Shown here: piece by piece, positions 45,560 through 56,160 of the stretch | Layout of the letters: the number at the start of each line of letters is the position of its first letter | Numbering within the stretch: position 1 is the stretch's first letter | Origin: Mesoflavibacter sp. | GTDB lineage: Bacteria; Pseudomonadota; Alphaproteobacteria; UBA8366; Aestuariispiraceae | Direction: 5' to 3' | DNA length: 64,000 bases | Assembly: GCA_017792345.1 (NCBI GenBank) | Contig: CP051228.1 | Span: 930,001-994,000, forward strand | Position numbers and translations under genes: made by a program | Notes under the pieces: generated by a model | What the model saw: the letters and a program-made list of their open reading frames with translations, nothing else | What the model was told of the DNA's origin: nothing | Database searches by the model: none

Positions 45560-47563
45560 TTGAATCAAAAAGGCGATGACATCGCGGCCCAACCGGAGTC
45601 CGCGCAGGAGCAGTCGCCACCGCTTCAGCGGACTTATACTCTCGTACTGATGGGCGGCGCCGATTGGGCCGCCGTCCGGGCTGCCGGAGTTTCAAAGTTC
45701 CGCACCCAGGCGGAGAACTGGACGATCTTTGTCTTGGAAGGTTGGGCCCGGGACGGGCTGGCAACGACGCTGGCACGGCGCGATACCGCCGTCCGTGCCG
45801 AACGGGCCGGCGCGACCGTCCTGTCCGGCGATTTCCAGGATCTTCAGGCGCATATTGCCGGCGCGAACGAGGCCGCCAGTCATATCCTTGCGGTCCACGA
45901 CGCCGGCATTCTGTCGCGCTATCAACTGCGCATGCTGTCGGCCAAACTGCGACGTCAGTTTCGCCGTGCACGGGTTTCGACGGCCCGACTGCCGGTTTCG
46001 CTCTCTCTGGGCCTGACGGCCGATTGGGACGATGACGGCGGCATCGCATCCAAGCTGCTGGGCATTGCGGGGGTCGTAGCGGGCTTTTCCGCCGCCACCT
46101 GGGCCATCAACCAATGGGAAAACATCGCGCCGCCTTCCATGACCATGCTCTTGGCGGTGCTGGTGTCAGCGGTCATGTTCGGACGCTGGGCCGGGATCGT
46201 GGCTGCCTGTCTGGGGGCGATCGTCCTGAACCTCGTCTTCATCTGGCCGCTTTGGGTCTTCGAGATTTCCGACGCGCGCAGCCTGATGACCCTGTTCATC
46301 TTCCTGGGCGTCGGCGGCCTGATGAGTTTCATCGTCGGACGGTCGTCGGACCGGGCGGTCGCCGCCCGCGACCGGCAGGTAACGGCATCACTGCTGTTCG
46401 GCGCCGCCCGCCGCATGGCCGAGGCGAACAGCGAGGCTGACGTGGCCCGCGCCCTGGGCGACGAGTTCGGACAGGAACTAGGCTTCCGGCTGACTGTCAT
46501 AACCGGTGCAAACGATCCGGATCGGGTCGAACGGCAACTGACGGAGCAAGGCATCGAGTTCATGCCGAGCGATCTGCAAGCCGCCGCCTTCGCCTGCCAT
46601 ACCTCGGAACCGACCGGCGTCGGCACGTCCTTCTCGGATTATGTTCTGAACTATTACGAGCCGATCGAGGCCGGTCCGGAGAATGCGCTGCTGGTTGTTT
46701 CCGGTGCCGAGGAATCCACACTGCGCCAGAGCGGTTTCCGGGTCTTGATGGAAAGCCTGTCGGACCTGATCGGCCTGACCCTGTCGCGGATCCGGGCGCG
46801 CGAGGCGCTGCATTCGGTGCGCCTGCAATCCGAGGCGGAACAATCCCGAAGCGCGGTTCTGGCGGCGATGTCCCATGACTTCCGGACGCCCCTGTCGACC
46901 ATCCTGGGCACCGCGTCCAGCCTGCAGCAGTTCCGCGCCACCTATTCCGAAGAGACGGTGGACGAACTTCTGGGAAATATCGTCAGCGGCGCCGAACGCC
47001 TGGACAAGTTCGTCCGTAAAATTCTGGACCAGACAAGACTGCAGGCGAAGCCGGAAATCGACGAGTCGGATTTCGTCGACATGACCGATGTCGTGGATAC
47101 GGCCTGCGAGACGCTGAATCAGAAATTGATGAATTATCGCGTCGACGTCGTGGCACCCGACGTCGTGCCGCTGATCCGCGGCGACGCCGCCCTTCTGGAG
47201 CATCTGATCCAGAACCTGCTGGAAAACGCGATGAAGTATTCCAAGCCGAAATCGGCCATCGGCATCCAGTTCGAAGCGACCGGGAAAGTCCTTTCCGTAT
47301 CGATCACCGATCAGGGTATCGGACTGACCCGCGAACAATGCGCCGCAATATTCGATCCCTTCTATCAGGTCCATGCCGGAGAAGTGCGGTCGGACGGGAT
47401 CGGGCTCGGCCTGTCCATCTGCACGGAAATCGCGCGCCTGCACAAAGGCACCTTACGCGCGCAGAGTGATGGACTTGGGCATGGGACCACCTTTACAATA
47501 GACCTTCCCATTGAGAACGTCGTTGAAATCGACGGAGCAGGCGACCACGCGCAAACGGCATGA
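45560..47563 (+). CDS. KdpD-like sensor histidine kinase lacking the N-terminal KdpD domain
   Basis: 667 residues. A short USP-like region (about 30-150) comes first, then a four-helix DUF4118 membrane domain (GVVAGFSAATWAINQWENIAPPSMTMLLAVLVSAVMFG), a GAF-like segment, and a kinase core (H-box AAMSHDFRTPLSTILGTASSL, N-box NLLENAMKYS, G1 ITDQGIGL, G2 GIGLGLSICTEIA). Normal KdpD (about 900 residues) begins with a nucleotide-binding KdpD domain that is absent here. The start is TTG 45560 with GAAGGGA nearby. It overlaps the response regulator by 4 nt; no kdpFABC is adjacent. Confidence 0.9.
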   Translation: MNQKGDDIAAQPESAQEQSPPLQRTYTLVLMGGADWAAVRAAGVSKFRTQAENWTIFVLEGWARDGLATTLARRDTAVRAERAGATVLSGDFQDLQAHIAGANEAASHILAVHDAGILSRYQLRMLSAKLRRQFRRARVSTARLPVSLSLGLTADWDDDGGIASKLLGIAGVVAGFSAATWAINQWENIAPPSMTMLLAVLVSAVMFGRWAGIVAACLGAIVLNLVFIWPLWVFEISDARSLMTLFIFLGVGGLMSFIVGRSSDRAVAARDRQVTASLLFGAARRMAEANSEADVARALGDEFGQELGFRLTVITGANDPDRVERQLTEQGIEFMPSDLQAAAFACHTSEPTGVGTSFSDYVLNYYEPIEAGPENALLVVSGAEESTLRQSGFRVLMESLSDLIGLTLSRIRAREALHSVRLQSEAEQSRSAVLAAMSHDFRTPLSTILGTASSLQQFRATYSEETVDELLGNIVSGAERLDKFVRKILDQTRLQAKPEIDESDFVDMTDVVDTACETLNQKLMNYRVDVVAPDVVPLIRGDAALLEHLIQNLLENAMKYSKPKSAIGIQFEATGKVLSVSITDQGIGLTREQCAAIFDPFYQVHAGEVRSDGIGLGLSICTEIARLHKGTLRAQSDGLGHGTTFTIDLPIENVVEIDGAGDHAQTA

Positions 47564-48288
47564 AGGTTTTAGTTGTAGACGACGAAGCCCAGATCCGGCG
47601 TTTCCTGAACGTCAGTCTGAGCGCCCAGGGATATGAACTGTTCGAAGCCGGTGACTGCAAGGAAGCCATCCGGCAGTTCACGACGGTGTCCCCCGACGCG
47701 GTCATCCTCGATCTGGGCCTGCCGGACGGCGACGGCCTGGACGTGGTCAAGACCATCCGTTCGATCGCATCCACGCCCATCATCGTCCTGTCCGCCCGCC
47801 ATGACGAAAACCAGAAGGTCCTGGCGCTGGACGCCGGTTCCAACGACTATGTGACCAAGCCGTTCGGCATGCCGGAACTGCTGGCCAGGCTGCGGCGGTT
47901 GATCCGCGACATGTCGGATGTGGAGGCGCAGTTCGCCGGATCCACTCTGACAAACGGTGCGATCCGCATCGATGTGACGTCCCGCAGCGTCTATGTCCAC
48001 GACAAATATGTGCGCCTGACCAAGAAGGAATTCGACATCCTGGTGATGCTGACCCGTCACGCGGGCAAGGTCCTGACCCATCAACAGATTCTGGGGGAGT
48101 GCTGGGGGCCTGCCTATGTCGAGGAAAAGCAGTATCTGCGGATCTACATCAAGAACCTGCGCGACAAGATCGGCGATTCCGGCACCGACCCTGAACTACT
48201 GCTGACCGAACCAGGCGTGGGCTACAGGCTGGTCGCCGCGCCGACCGGTTCGCCGGACACAACGGCATCGGACGCGGAGACGGCGTAA
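47560..48288 (+). CDS. KdpE-like OmpR-family response regulator
   Basis: 242 residues. The receiver domain has DDE near the start and acceptor Asp in AVILDLGLPDGDGL, switch residues SAR and K in YVTKPFG, followed by a winged-helix domain (LTKKEFDILVMLTRHAGKVLTHQQILGECWGPAYVEEKQYLRIYIKNLRDKI) ending in the transactivation-loop pattern EPGVGYRL. Full-length KdpE-like. It overlaps the kinase gene, so the pair works together; the controlled genes are not obvious. Confidence 0.93.
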   Translation: MKVLVVDDEAQIRRFLNVSLSAQGYELFEAGDCKEAIRQFTTVSPDAVILDLGLPDGDGLDVVKTIRSIASTPIIVLSARHDENQKVLALDAGSNDYVTKPFGMPELLARLRRLIRDMSDVEAQFAGSTLTNGAIRIDVTSRSVYVHDKYVRLTKKEFDILVMLTRHAGKVLTHQQILGECWGPAYVEEKQYLRIYIKNLRDKIGDSGTDPELLLTEPGVGYRLVAAPTGSPDTTASDAETA

Positions 48289-48318
48289 CGCCTCCGCGTC
48301 CGATAACTAACCCGGCCC

Positions 48319-48414
48319 TTAGTGCCAGCGCATCAGCAGGAACAGATGTGCCCGGCGCAGGTCTTCGAACAGACCCGTAAACTCGTCTTTCAAACTCATG
48401 TAGTGCATGGACAT
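48319..48414 (-). CDS. Possible 31-residue peptide downstream of the sigma factor
   Basis: MSMHYMSLKDEFTGLFEDLRRAHLFLLMRWH, an amphipathic helix with an acidic half and a hydrophobic, basic end. The ATG at 48414 has a GGGAGACGAAAG site, and it starts 27 bases after the sigma-factor stop, on the same strand. The location and ribosome site argue for a real small gene; it could also be chance. A role as a regulator of the sigma factor is speculation. Confidence 0.4.
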   Translation of the reverse strand: MSMHYMSLKDEFTGLFEDLRRAHLFLLMRWH

Positions 48415-48441
48415 CTTTCGTCTCCCGATCTAGACTCGTCC

Positions 48442-48960
48442 TCAAGCGGCCAGTGCCGAAACGGCCTCGGCCGACATTCCTCCCAAATGCTTACGCAGTT
48501 TCGCGCGCGTCCGGCTCAGCCGCGATTTCACGGTGCCGATCGGCTCGCGATAGCGGCGCGCGATAGCGGCTTGCGGCCGCTCCAAAACGGCCAATTCGAT
48601 CAGCGTCTCGCGTTCCTTCGCCGGGAAGTTCCGCAGTGCCGCCGCCGTCTGTTCCAGCATCAGCTGAATGTTCTGCGGCGCATCGACGGTTTCATCCCCG
48701 GATGCCATCTGTTCGCGGGCATAGCGCGCCTTGACGCTGTCCCGGCGCTTCCCCGAAAGGAAAGCGTTGCGGGTGATCGTGAAGAGCCATCCGCGCAGGT
48801 TGGTTCCGCCTTGGAACGTATGAGCCTGCTTCAGAGCCTTCTCGATGCTTTCCTGAACGAGGTCGTCCGCGTCGTATTCGCGGCTGGGCCCCACCAAGGA
48901 CAGCGCGAAGCGACGAATATGAGGAACCTCACTCACGATATTGTCTCGTACATCACACAT
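48442..48960 (-). CDS. ECF-type sigma factor, EcfG-like
   Basis: 172 residues. Region 2 reads HIRRFALSLVGPSREYDADDLVQESIEKALKQAHTFQGGTNLRGWLFTITRNAFLSGKR, close to the EcfG pattern, and region 4 ends with RYREPIGTVKSRLSRTRAKLRKHL. No membrane anti-sigma is encoded next to it. NepR and PhyR, the usual partners, are not in this window. The candidate targets are the small stress genes and membrane-protein operon nearby. The exact ECF subgroup needs a database search. Confidence 0.9.
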   Translation of the reverse strand: MCDVRDNIVSEVPHIRRFALSLVGPSREYDADDLVQESIEKALKQAHTFQGGTNLRGWLFTITRNAFLSGKRRDSVKARYAREQMASGDETVDAPQNIQLMLEQTAAALRNFPAKERETLIELAVLERPQAAIARRYREPIGTVKSRLSRTRAKLRKHLGGMSAEAVSALAA

Positions 48961-49450
48961 GAAAGACGTCTCCGTCCCGATTAGCGATGACTAGAGAATG
49001 GGGTCTGTCCCCGTAAAACTTCGATATCGCGTTCGGGCCCCGCGCGTTAAAAAACCGTTAACTGGCATTTAGGGTAATTGTGGGACGCCACATTTGTTAA
49101 TGTCAGAGGGAAATCAGAATAAACAATTGATTTATATGCTATTTTTCAGACTCTCTTGGCCCAAGATCCGGACCGAAAATGTGACGCACCGCGCAGGATC
49201 TGCCTAAATTCGGCCGTTAACGACCATGATCCATTTATATGGATCACGGTTCAATCCGAGCGTTGGAACGCGCATTTTGGACATAAGCATTTACGCCGGC
49301 ACAAACGGTCCCGCAGGATGCGGAGGGCCGGATCGGGGGCTTTGACATGAAACTGTTCGATAGACCGCCGGTGTCCCTTACCCCGGCACGTGCCATACAA
49401 TAGTGTTTCAGTACTTTCTGACTTCGGGTGCCAATCGGATACTCCTTCGA
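48961..49450. other. Long intergenic region with a palindrome
   Basis: About 490 bases without a convincing gene, AT-rich in the middle (49060-49160). A perfect palindrome, TGATCCAT-TTAT-ATGGATCA, lies at 49227-49246. A short GGGG-TCTGT-CCCC hairpin is at about 49000. The divergent promoters of the sigma factor and the subtilase gene must be here; no -35/-10 pair was good enough to list. Confidence 0.5.
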
Positions 49451-50746
49451 ATGCGACCTTATCGGCTTTCATTGTTGGTACTCTGTGCTGGGGTGTTCAG
49501 CGCCGCAGGGTTGCCCTTGGCGATCGGACAGAGCCTCCCGGCAACCGAACGGGGATGGGTCGAACTGGCGGTCGCCGCACTATGCCCTGTCGACGATCTC
49601 TCCGGGATCGAGGCGCAAAGCCGGCTGCCCGGAAGCTGGCTGGTCGAAGAAACGCGTCATCCAGCCGATGGCGAACCGGGCATCGTGACGATCCGGCTGG
49701 CGCTGCCCGGCGCGGATGAGATCAGCATCGAACGGCGCCAGACCGCCGGACGCCTGCGGCAGTTCCGCGCCTCATACTTCGCACGGGTCGGCGATGAGTT
49801 GGCCCCGCGACTTCTGGCTATTGCCGATGGCGGCTGCACAATTCAGTCCGGTCGAGAAATCCGGCCGGCGGAGTCCCCTTGGCTCTACCTCGACCAATTG
49901 GACGGCGACCTGACCACGCTGCGCTGGTCCGAGACCCTGCAGGCACCCTGGCCCGACGGCAGTGATCCCGGCGGCGTTCGCGTCGCGTTGGTGGATTCCG
50001 GTCTTGCCTACGATATGGATCTGTTTCGCGACCGTCTGGCGCGGGACCCGAAAGGGATGCCTTTGGGTTATGATTACTGGGATCTCGATCCCTGGCCCTA
50101 TGACGGCGATGTTTCCCGCAGCCCTTTCCTGCCCATCCGGCACGGTACCGCGGTAGCGTCGGTCCTGGTCCGCGAGGCACCCGAAGCGACATTGATTCCC
50201 TTCCGCTATCCGCGTCCTGATATGTCGCGCATGGCCGATATCGTTTCCGATGCGGCACGTGCCGGGGCCCGCATTCTGGCCATGCCTCTCGGCAGCAATC
50301 GGATCGACGATTGGAACGCTTTTGCGGCCGCGCTGGCTCAGCATGACATTCTTGCCATCGTATCGGCCGGTAACGACGGCCGCGACATCGACCGCAATCC
50401 GCTATGGCCGGCGGTCCTGCCCCTGGAGAACATGATCGTCGTTACCTCGGCGGACGGGTTCGGCCGCCTGGCACAAGGGTCCAATTGGGGCCTGGAAAGC
50501 GTCGACATCATGCTGCCAGCCGAGAACGTTCCGATCATCGACTTTCGCGGCGCCAGCGGGACAGCGTCGGGGTCCAGTTACGCGGTCCCCCGGCTGGCCG
50601 CGCTGGCCGCGCGTCTGCTGCAGCGGGAACCGTCCCTCACCATCGCCGAACTTCGGGAACGGATATTCGCGCGGGCGACACCCTCGCCTTTCGAAACCTC
50701 ACCGGTCGTCGCAGTCGGCTGGATTCCCGATCCGTCCGCGGACTAG
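49451..50746 (+). CDS. Secreted subtilisin-like (S8) serine protease
   Basis: 431 residues. A signal peptide (MRPYRLSLLVLCAGVFSAAGLPLAIGQS) precedes a pro-like segment of about 130 residues, then the S8 domain: Asp in VRVALVDSGLAYD, His in RHGTAVASV, oxyanion Asn in IVSAGNDG, and Ser in GTASGSSYAVPRLAA. The catalytic Asp, His and Ser are all present. The protein begins at ATG 49451 because this gives the signal peptide; GTG 49403 is a longer possibility and neither has a strong ribosome site. It converges on the tandem-protease gene with only six bases between stops. Confidence 0.9.
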   Translation: MRPYRLSLLVLCAGVFSAAGLPLAIGQSLPATERGWVELAVAALCPVDDLSGIEAQSRLPGSWLVEETRHPADGEPGIVTIRLALPGADEISIERRQTAGRLRQFRASYFARVGDELAPRLLAIADGGCTIQSGREIRPAESPWLYLDQLDGDLTTLRWSETLQAPWPDGSDPGGVRVALVDSGLAYDMDLFRDRLARDPKGMPLGYDYWDLDPWPYDGDVSRSPFLPIRHGTAVASVLVREAPEATLIPFRYPRPDMSRMADIVSDAARAGARILAMPLGSNRIDDWNAFAAALAQHDILAIVSAGNDGRDIDRNPLWPAVLPLENMIVVTSADGFGRLAQGSNWGLESVDIMLPAENVPIIDFRGASGTASGSSYAVPRLAALAARLLQREPSLTIAELRERIFARATPSPFETSPVVAVGWIPDPSAD

Positions 50747-50752
50747 AGAAGC

Positions 50753-52804
50753 TTATCGCTTCGGCGGCGCCGGCGGCGGGTTGTCGAGGAACCGCCGAGC
50801 AGCCTCTGCCTGACGGGGATCGGCGATCAGAAGCAGCTCATACGCTTCTTCCGCCAAGTCCGGGTCATCTCCCCAAACCCCGGACTGAATGGCGAAGCGC
50901 AGGGCTTGCGGGTCCTTTGGTGCCATTCCCATAAGCGCGCGGGCATGCTCCGTCATTTCCGCGAACCGGCCGCCGATCTGAAGCGATACCAGAAGCGAGA
51001 TCCGTGCATTGATCGAATTCGGAACCTGCCGGACCGCCTGTCCGTGCATCGCGATCGCACCGTCGAAATCGCCCGATCGTCCAAGCACGCGGCCCGCATC
51101 CAGCAATTGACCGTGATTGTCGGCCGCACCACACAGCGCGCCGACTTGTCGAAGCCGATCGCCTTCTGAGGCACCTTCGGCAATCGCATCCAAGCTCTCG
51201 GCACAGGCACGAAATGCGGCGCCCAGTTCCCGATGGCGTTCCACTGCGTCCGGATTGTCGCGCAGGTCCAAAAGACGCTGCACATCGACAATGGGAATGG
51301 CCTCATACCGACCATCGCCCCCGCCGACGGCGATCGCCACCAGATTGCCGGCGGCGTCGACCAGCGCACCGCCACTGACACCGGGCTGCATTTGGGCCGA
51401 CACATGCAGCCGCCCAAGCGCCGCCCCCTCGGCGGGCAGGGCGATCAGACCGCCCGGCTCGAAGACCCGAATCTGTTGCCGCGCCACATCCGCCCCGACC
51501 GCGTGGAAGGCTAATTCGAGATTCGGATCATCCGGGTTGAGCGGTGGAATGAAACCGGAATCCGGCAGGGCCGACACTTCAATCAGAACCAGATCGCCAG
51601 CATAGGCGGACGGAAGCACGGTGCCGTTCAAGGGTCCATCCGGTGTATGAACGACCGCGTCCATGCGGTCCGCAACGACATGGCGGTTGGTCACCAGCAG
51701 CGTTTCCCCGATCCGTGTCGCACTGCCGATCGGATCGAAGCTGGAAATTGGGAACACGGCCTGGCGCATTCGGCAAACCGCCGCCCCATAGGGGCAATCA
51801 TCGCTTGCCGACGGGGCCGGCCGGTCCTGTTCCGTTGTCGGTGGTGCGCCACTGAAAGATAGCAGGATTGTCTGTTCCGCGCCGTTCCGCTCGATCAGCA
51901 CCGGCAGCGGCTCCGCAATATCGGCAATGACCGCGATGGCCGTGACGGCGTCTCTCGGCGTCCGAATGCGCCGGTCCCGGATACGAAGGATCAGATCACC
52001 GTCCCGAATTCCAGCGCGCGCCGCCGCCCCGTCTTCCGCCAGCGCCCCCACCACCGGGGCCGCGATCCGGGTCAGTTGCGCCGCATCCGGCGGTATCAGA
52101 CGCCATCCCGGTGCGGGGTAATCGACGGCTCCATCGGCGATCAGCGCATCCACAACGCGGACCAGCAACTCCGCCGAAACCGCGAAATTGATGCCGATAT
52201 TGGAATCCGCATCGGACGCGAAAATCGCAGACAGCATACCGACCAGCCGCCCCTCGGAATCCACCAGGGCCCCGCCCGACATGCCGGGGTTGGTTGCTGC
52301 ATCCGTCTGGACAAAGTCTTCGACCGGATTGAATCCGGCATTCGTCACGGCCAACGCCGACACCACGCCGCATGTTACGGACAATCCCAGACCATAGGCG
52401 TTGCCGACGGCACAGACCGGCTCGACCAGAGAGGGGGTCGGCGAGAAACGAAATACCGGGAGGTCGGCGTTCACCTGCAATACCGCAATGTCGCTGGCGA
52501 CATCTCCGGCGATCAAACGCGCCGGCAGAACACGGCCGTCACGCAGGCGGATATCGATCCTCTCGGCCGGTTCGATGACATGCCATGCCGTTGCGACAAT
52601 GCCCGGACGAACGACCACGCCGCTGCCCTCCGGCACAGTGCCCGGCGCGGCGCCGGTTCCCCCTTGCCCCCTACCCGGCCAGACCGGCAGGACCGACACA
52701 ACGGAATCCATTGCCTCTTGCGGTGCCGCTTGCGCCTCGGGCAGCGGCGCGGACCAAGGGCCGAAGCCGACCAGAAGAACAATCGCAAACTGCAGCGCCC
52801 GCAT
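50753..52804 (-). CDS. Secreted protein with two trypsin-like protease domains, a PDZ domain and C-terminal repeats
   Basis: 683 residues from ATG 52804 with a GAGAGGAA site and a signal peptide ending AQAAPQ. The first S1C protease has His in TAWHVIEPAE, Asp in SDIAVLQV and Ser in NPGMSGGALVDSEG. A PDZ domain follows (VGALAEDGAAARAGIRDGDLILRI). The second protease has His in VTNRHVVADRMD, Asp in GDLVLIEV and Ser in PGVSGGALVDAAGN. The last 150 residues contain TPR-like helices (GDFDGAIAMHGQAVRQVPN). Both catalytic triads look intact. DegP-type proteins have one protease and one or two PDZ domains, so this tandem layout is unusual. Confidence 0.88.
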   Translation of the reverse strand: MRALQFAIVLLVGFGPWSAPLPEAQAAPQEAMDSVVSVLPVWPGRGQGGTGAAPGTVPEGSGVVVRPGIVATAWHVIEPAERIDIRLRDGRVLPARLIAGDVASDIAVLQVNADLPVFRFSPTPSLVEPVCAVGNAYGLGLSVTCGVVSALAVTNAGFNPVEDFVQTDAATNPGMSGGALVDSEGRLVGMLSAIFASDADSNIGINFAVSAELLVRVVDALIADGAVDYPAPGWRLIPPDAAQLTRIAAPVVGALAEDGAAARAGIRDGDLILRIRDRRIRTPRDAVTAIAVIADIAEPLPVLIERNGAEQTILLSFSGAPPTTEQDRPAPSASDDCPYGAAVCRMRQAVFPISSFDPIGSATRIGETLLVTNRHVVADRMDAVVHTPDGPLNGTVLPSAYAGDLVLIEVSALPDSGFIPPLNPDDPNLELAFHAVGADVARQQIRVFEPGGLIALPAEGAALGRLHVSAQMQPGVSGGALVDAAGNLVAIAVGGGDGRYEAIPIVDVQRLLDLRDNPDAVERHRELGAAFRACAESLDAIAEGASEGDRLRQVGALCGAADNHGQLLDAGRVLGRSGDFDGAIAMHGQAVRQVPNSINARISLLVSLQIGGRFAEMTEHARALMGMAPKDPQALRFAIQSGVWGDDPDLAEEAYELLLIADPRQAEAARRFLDNPPPAPPKR

Positions 52805-53024
52805 GAAGCTTCCTCTCAAATGTCCGGCGGTTCCATCACGCCGCCTCACCCATACTCGACACTAGTGCGGTATCCATTCAAGTGGAACGGCGATCGAGGG
52901 TCGGCATCCTCTGTTAAGGTCCTTCGACGATGGAATTCCACCGGAGAGGGCCGGATCGGGATCGACCTGGAGCACCGACTTGGGTGCCCGAAAATGCTCA
53001 GTCCGTTTTCCTCGGACGGCTCCC

Positions 53025-53507
53025 CTAGATAGAGGGGATTACGGAATACTGCTGTTTCAGGCAGCGGAGTGCGAAACTCGACCGAGTATGGCGAATGCCG
53101 GGAACCCGATAGAGCTTCTCGCGCAGGAACTCCTCATAGCCGCTCGTTCCGTCTACGGCGACCTTGACCAGATAATCGTACTCCCCGGTCGTCAGATAGA
53201 CTTCCAGGACCTCCGGCATTTCGGCCATGGACTTTCCGAACATCTCCAAAATCTCATCGTCGTGGCGGTCGAGCGTGACCTCGATAATGACGGTTTCCGT
53301 CAGTCCCAGGAGCTTCTGATCCAGCAGGGCCGTATACCCGATAATGTATCCGTCCCGCTCCAGGCGTTTGACCCGCTGCCAGCACGGACTGGACGACAGC
53401 CCGACCCGATCCGCCAGTTGGGCCACGGTCAGACGGCAATCCGCCATCAGCGCCCGGAGGATCCGAATGTCCGCCTGATCCAGATCTTTCCTGCCACCCT
53501 GCGCCAT
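53025..53507 (-). CDS. bkdR: Lrp/AsnC-type regulator of branched-chain oxoacid dehydrogenase
   Basis: 160 residues. The N-terminal helix-turn-helix reads DIRILRALMADCRLTVAQLADRVGLSSSPCWQRVKRLERDGYI, followed by the RAM effector domain (PEVLEVYLTTGEYDYLVKVAVDG). It lies divergent from the branched-chain oxoacid dehydrogenase operon across a 131-base AT-rich gap, exactly as BkdR does in Pseudomonas putida, where it activates bkd in response to branched-chain amino acids. The name rests on this arrangement and family match. Confidence 0.85.
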   Translation of the reverse strand: MAQGGRKDLDQADIRILRALMADCRLTVAQLADRVGLSSSPCWQRVKRLERDGYIIGYTALLDQKLLGLTETVIIEVTLDRHDDEILEMFGKSMAEMPEVLEVYLTTGEYDYLVKVAVDGTSGYEEFLREKLYRVPGIRHTRSSFALRCLKQQYSVIPSI

Positions 53508-53638
53508 ACACAGTTATTCCTTTTGCTATTTTCACATAAATCGAAAAACTTTCCCTCATTTACCGTAACAACTCAAAACAAAAGAAAATCTTTCTGACCC
53601 TTCCCTGATACCGTCACCTGGCGATTGGAGAGGCCCGA

Positions 53639-55140
<1,502 letters not shown>

Positions 55141-55143
55141 GCC

Positions 55144-56160
55144 ATGGCTAACATGACCATGATCGAAGCCGTTCAGAATGCCCTGGACATCATGATGGAC
55201 CGCGACCCGAGCGTCGTCGTCTTCGGGGAGGATGTCGGATATTTCGGCGGCGTCTTCCGATGCACGGCGGGTCTGCAAAAGAAATACGGACGAACCCGGT
55301 GCTTCGACACGCCGATCAGTGAATTGGGGATCGTGGGTGCGGGTATCGGCATGGCGGCCGCCGGAATGAAACCCTGCGTCGAGCTGCAATTCGCGGACTA
55401 TATGTATCCGGCCTACGATCAAATCGTGTCGGAGGCCGCGCGCCTTCGATACCGGTCCGCCGGGGAATTCACCTGCCCGATGGTCGTGCGGATGCCGACC
55501 GGCGGCGGCATTTTCGGGGCGCAAACCCATAGCCAAAGCCCGGAGGCGCTGTTCACCCATGTCACCGGGTTGAAGACGGTCATTCCATCCACGCCGGAGG
55601 ATGCGCGCGGCCTGCTGATGGCGGCCATCGACGACCCGGACCCGGTGATCTTTCTGGAACCGAAACGCCTCTACAACGGGCCGTTCGACGGCCATCACGA
55701 ACGTCCCGTCGTGTCCTGGAAAAAGCACGACCTCGGCGCGGTCGCAGACGACGCGACCGCGATTCCGATCGGAAAGGCCCGGATCATGCGGCTGGGAAAC
55801 GAGGTAACGGTCCTGGCCTACGGCACCATGGTCCACGTCGCCCTGACCGCGGCGGAGGAAACCGGCATCGATGCCGAGATCATCGACTTGCGCACGCTGC
55901 TGCCGCTGGATACCGAAACGGTCTTCGGTTCCGTTCGCCGCACGGGGCGTTGCGTTATCATTCACGAGGCGACCCTGACCTGCGGCTATGGGGCCGAACT
56001 TGCGGCACTGGTTCAGGAACAGTGCTTCTATCATCTGGAAGCGCCGATCCAGAGGGTGGCGGGTTGGGACACCCCCTACCCTCACGCCCAGGAATGGTTC
56101 TACTTCCCCGGCCCGAAGCGTGTCGGCGAAGCCCTGCGGGCGACTGTGGAGGCAATCTGA
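55144..56160 (+). CDS. bkdA2: Branched-chain 2-oxoacid dehydrogenase E1 beta subunit
   Basis: 338 residues of the transketolase-like family: IEAVQNALDIMMDRDPSVVVFGEDVGYFGGVFRCTAGL, CFDTPISELGIVGAGIGMAAAGMKPCVELQFADYMYPAYDQIVSEAA, and the C-terminal LRTLLPLDTETVFGSVRRTGRCVIIHEA. It starts three bases after bkdA1, and its stop overlaps the E2 start by one base. The length is normal. Confidence 0.96.
   Translation: MANMTMIEAVQNALDIMMDRDPSVVVFGEDVGYFGGVFRCTAGLQKKYGRTRCFDTPISELGIVGAGIGMAAAGMKPCVELQFADYMYPAYDQIVSEAARLRYRSAGEFTCPMVVRMPTGGGIFGAQTHSQSPEALFTHVTGLKTVIPSTPEDARGLLMAAIDDPDPVIFLEPKRLYNGPFDGHHERPVVSWKKHDLGAVADDATAIPIGKARIMRLGNEVTVLAYGTMVHVALTAAEETGIDAEIIDLRTLLPLDTETVFGSVRRTGRCVIIHEATLTCGYGAELAALVQEQCFYHLEAPIQRVAGWDTPYPHAQEWFYFPGPKRVGEALRATVEAI

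Noticed and set aside
48961-49400. EcfG autoregulatory promoter upstream of the sigma gene
   Set aside because: No GGAAC-N16/17-CGTT pair on the minus strand.
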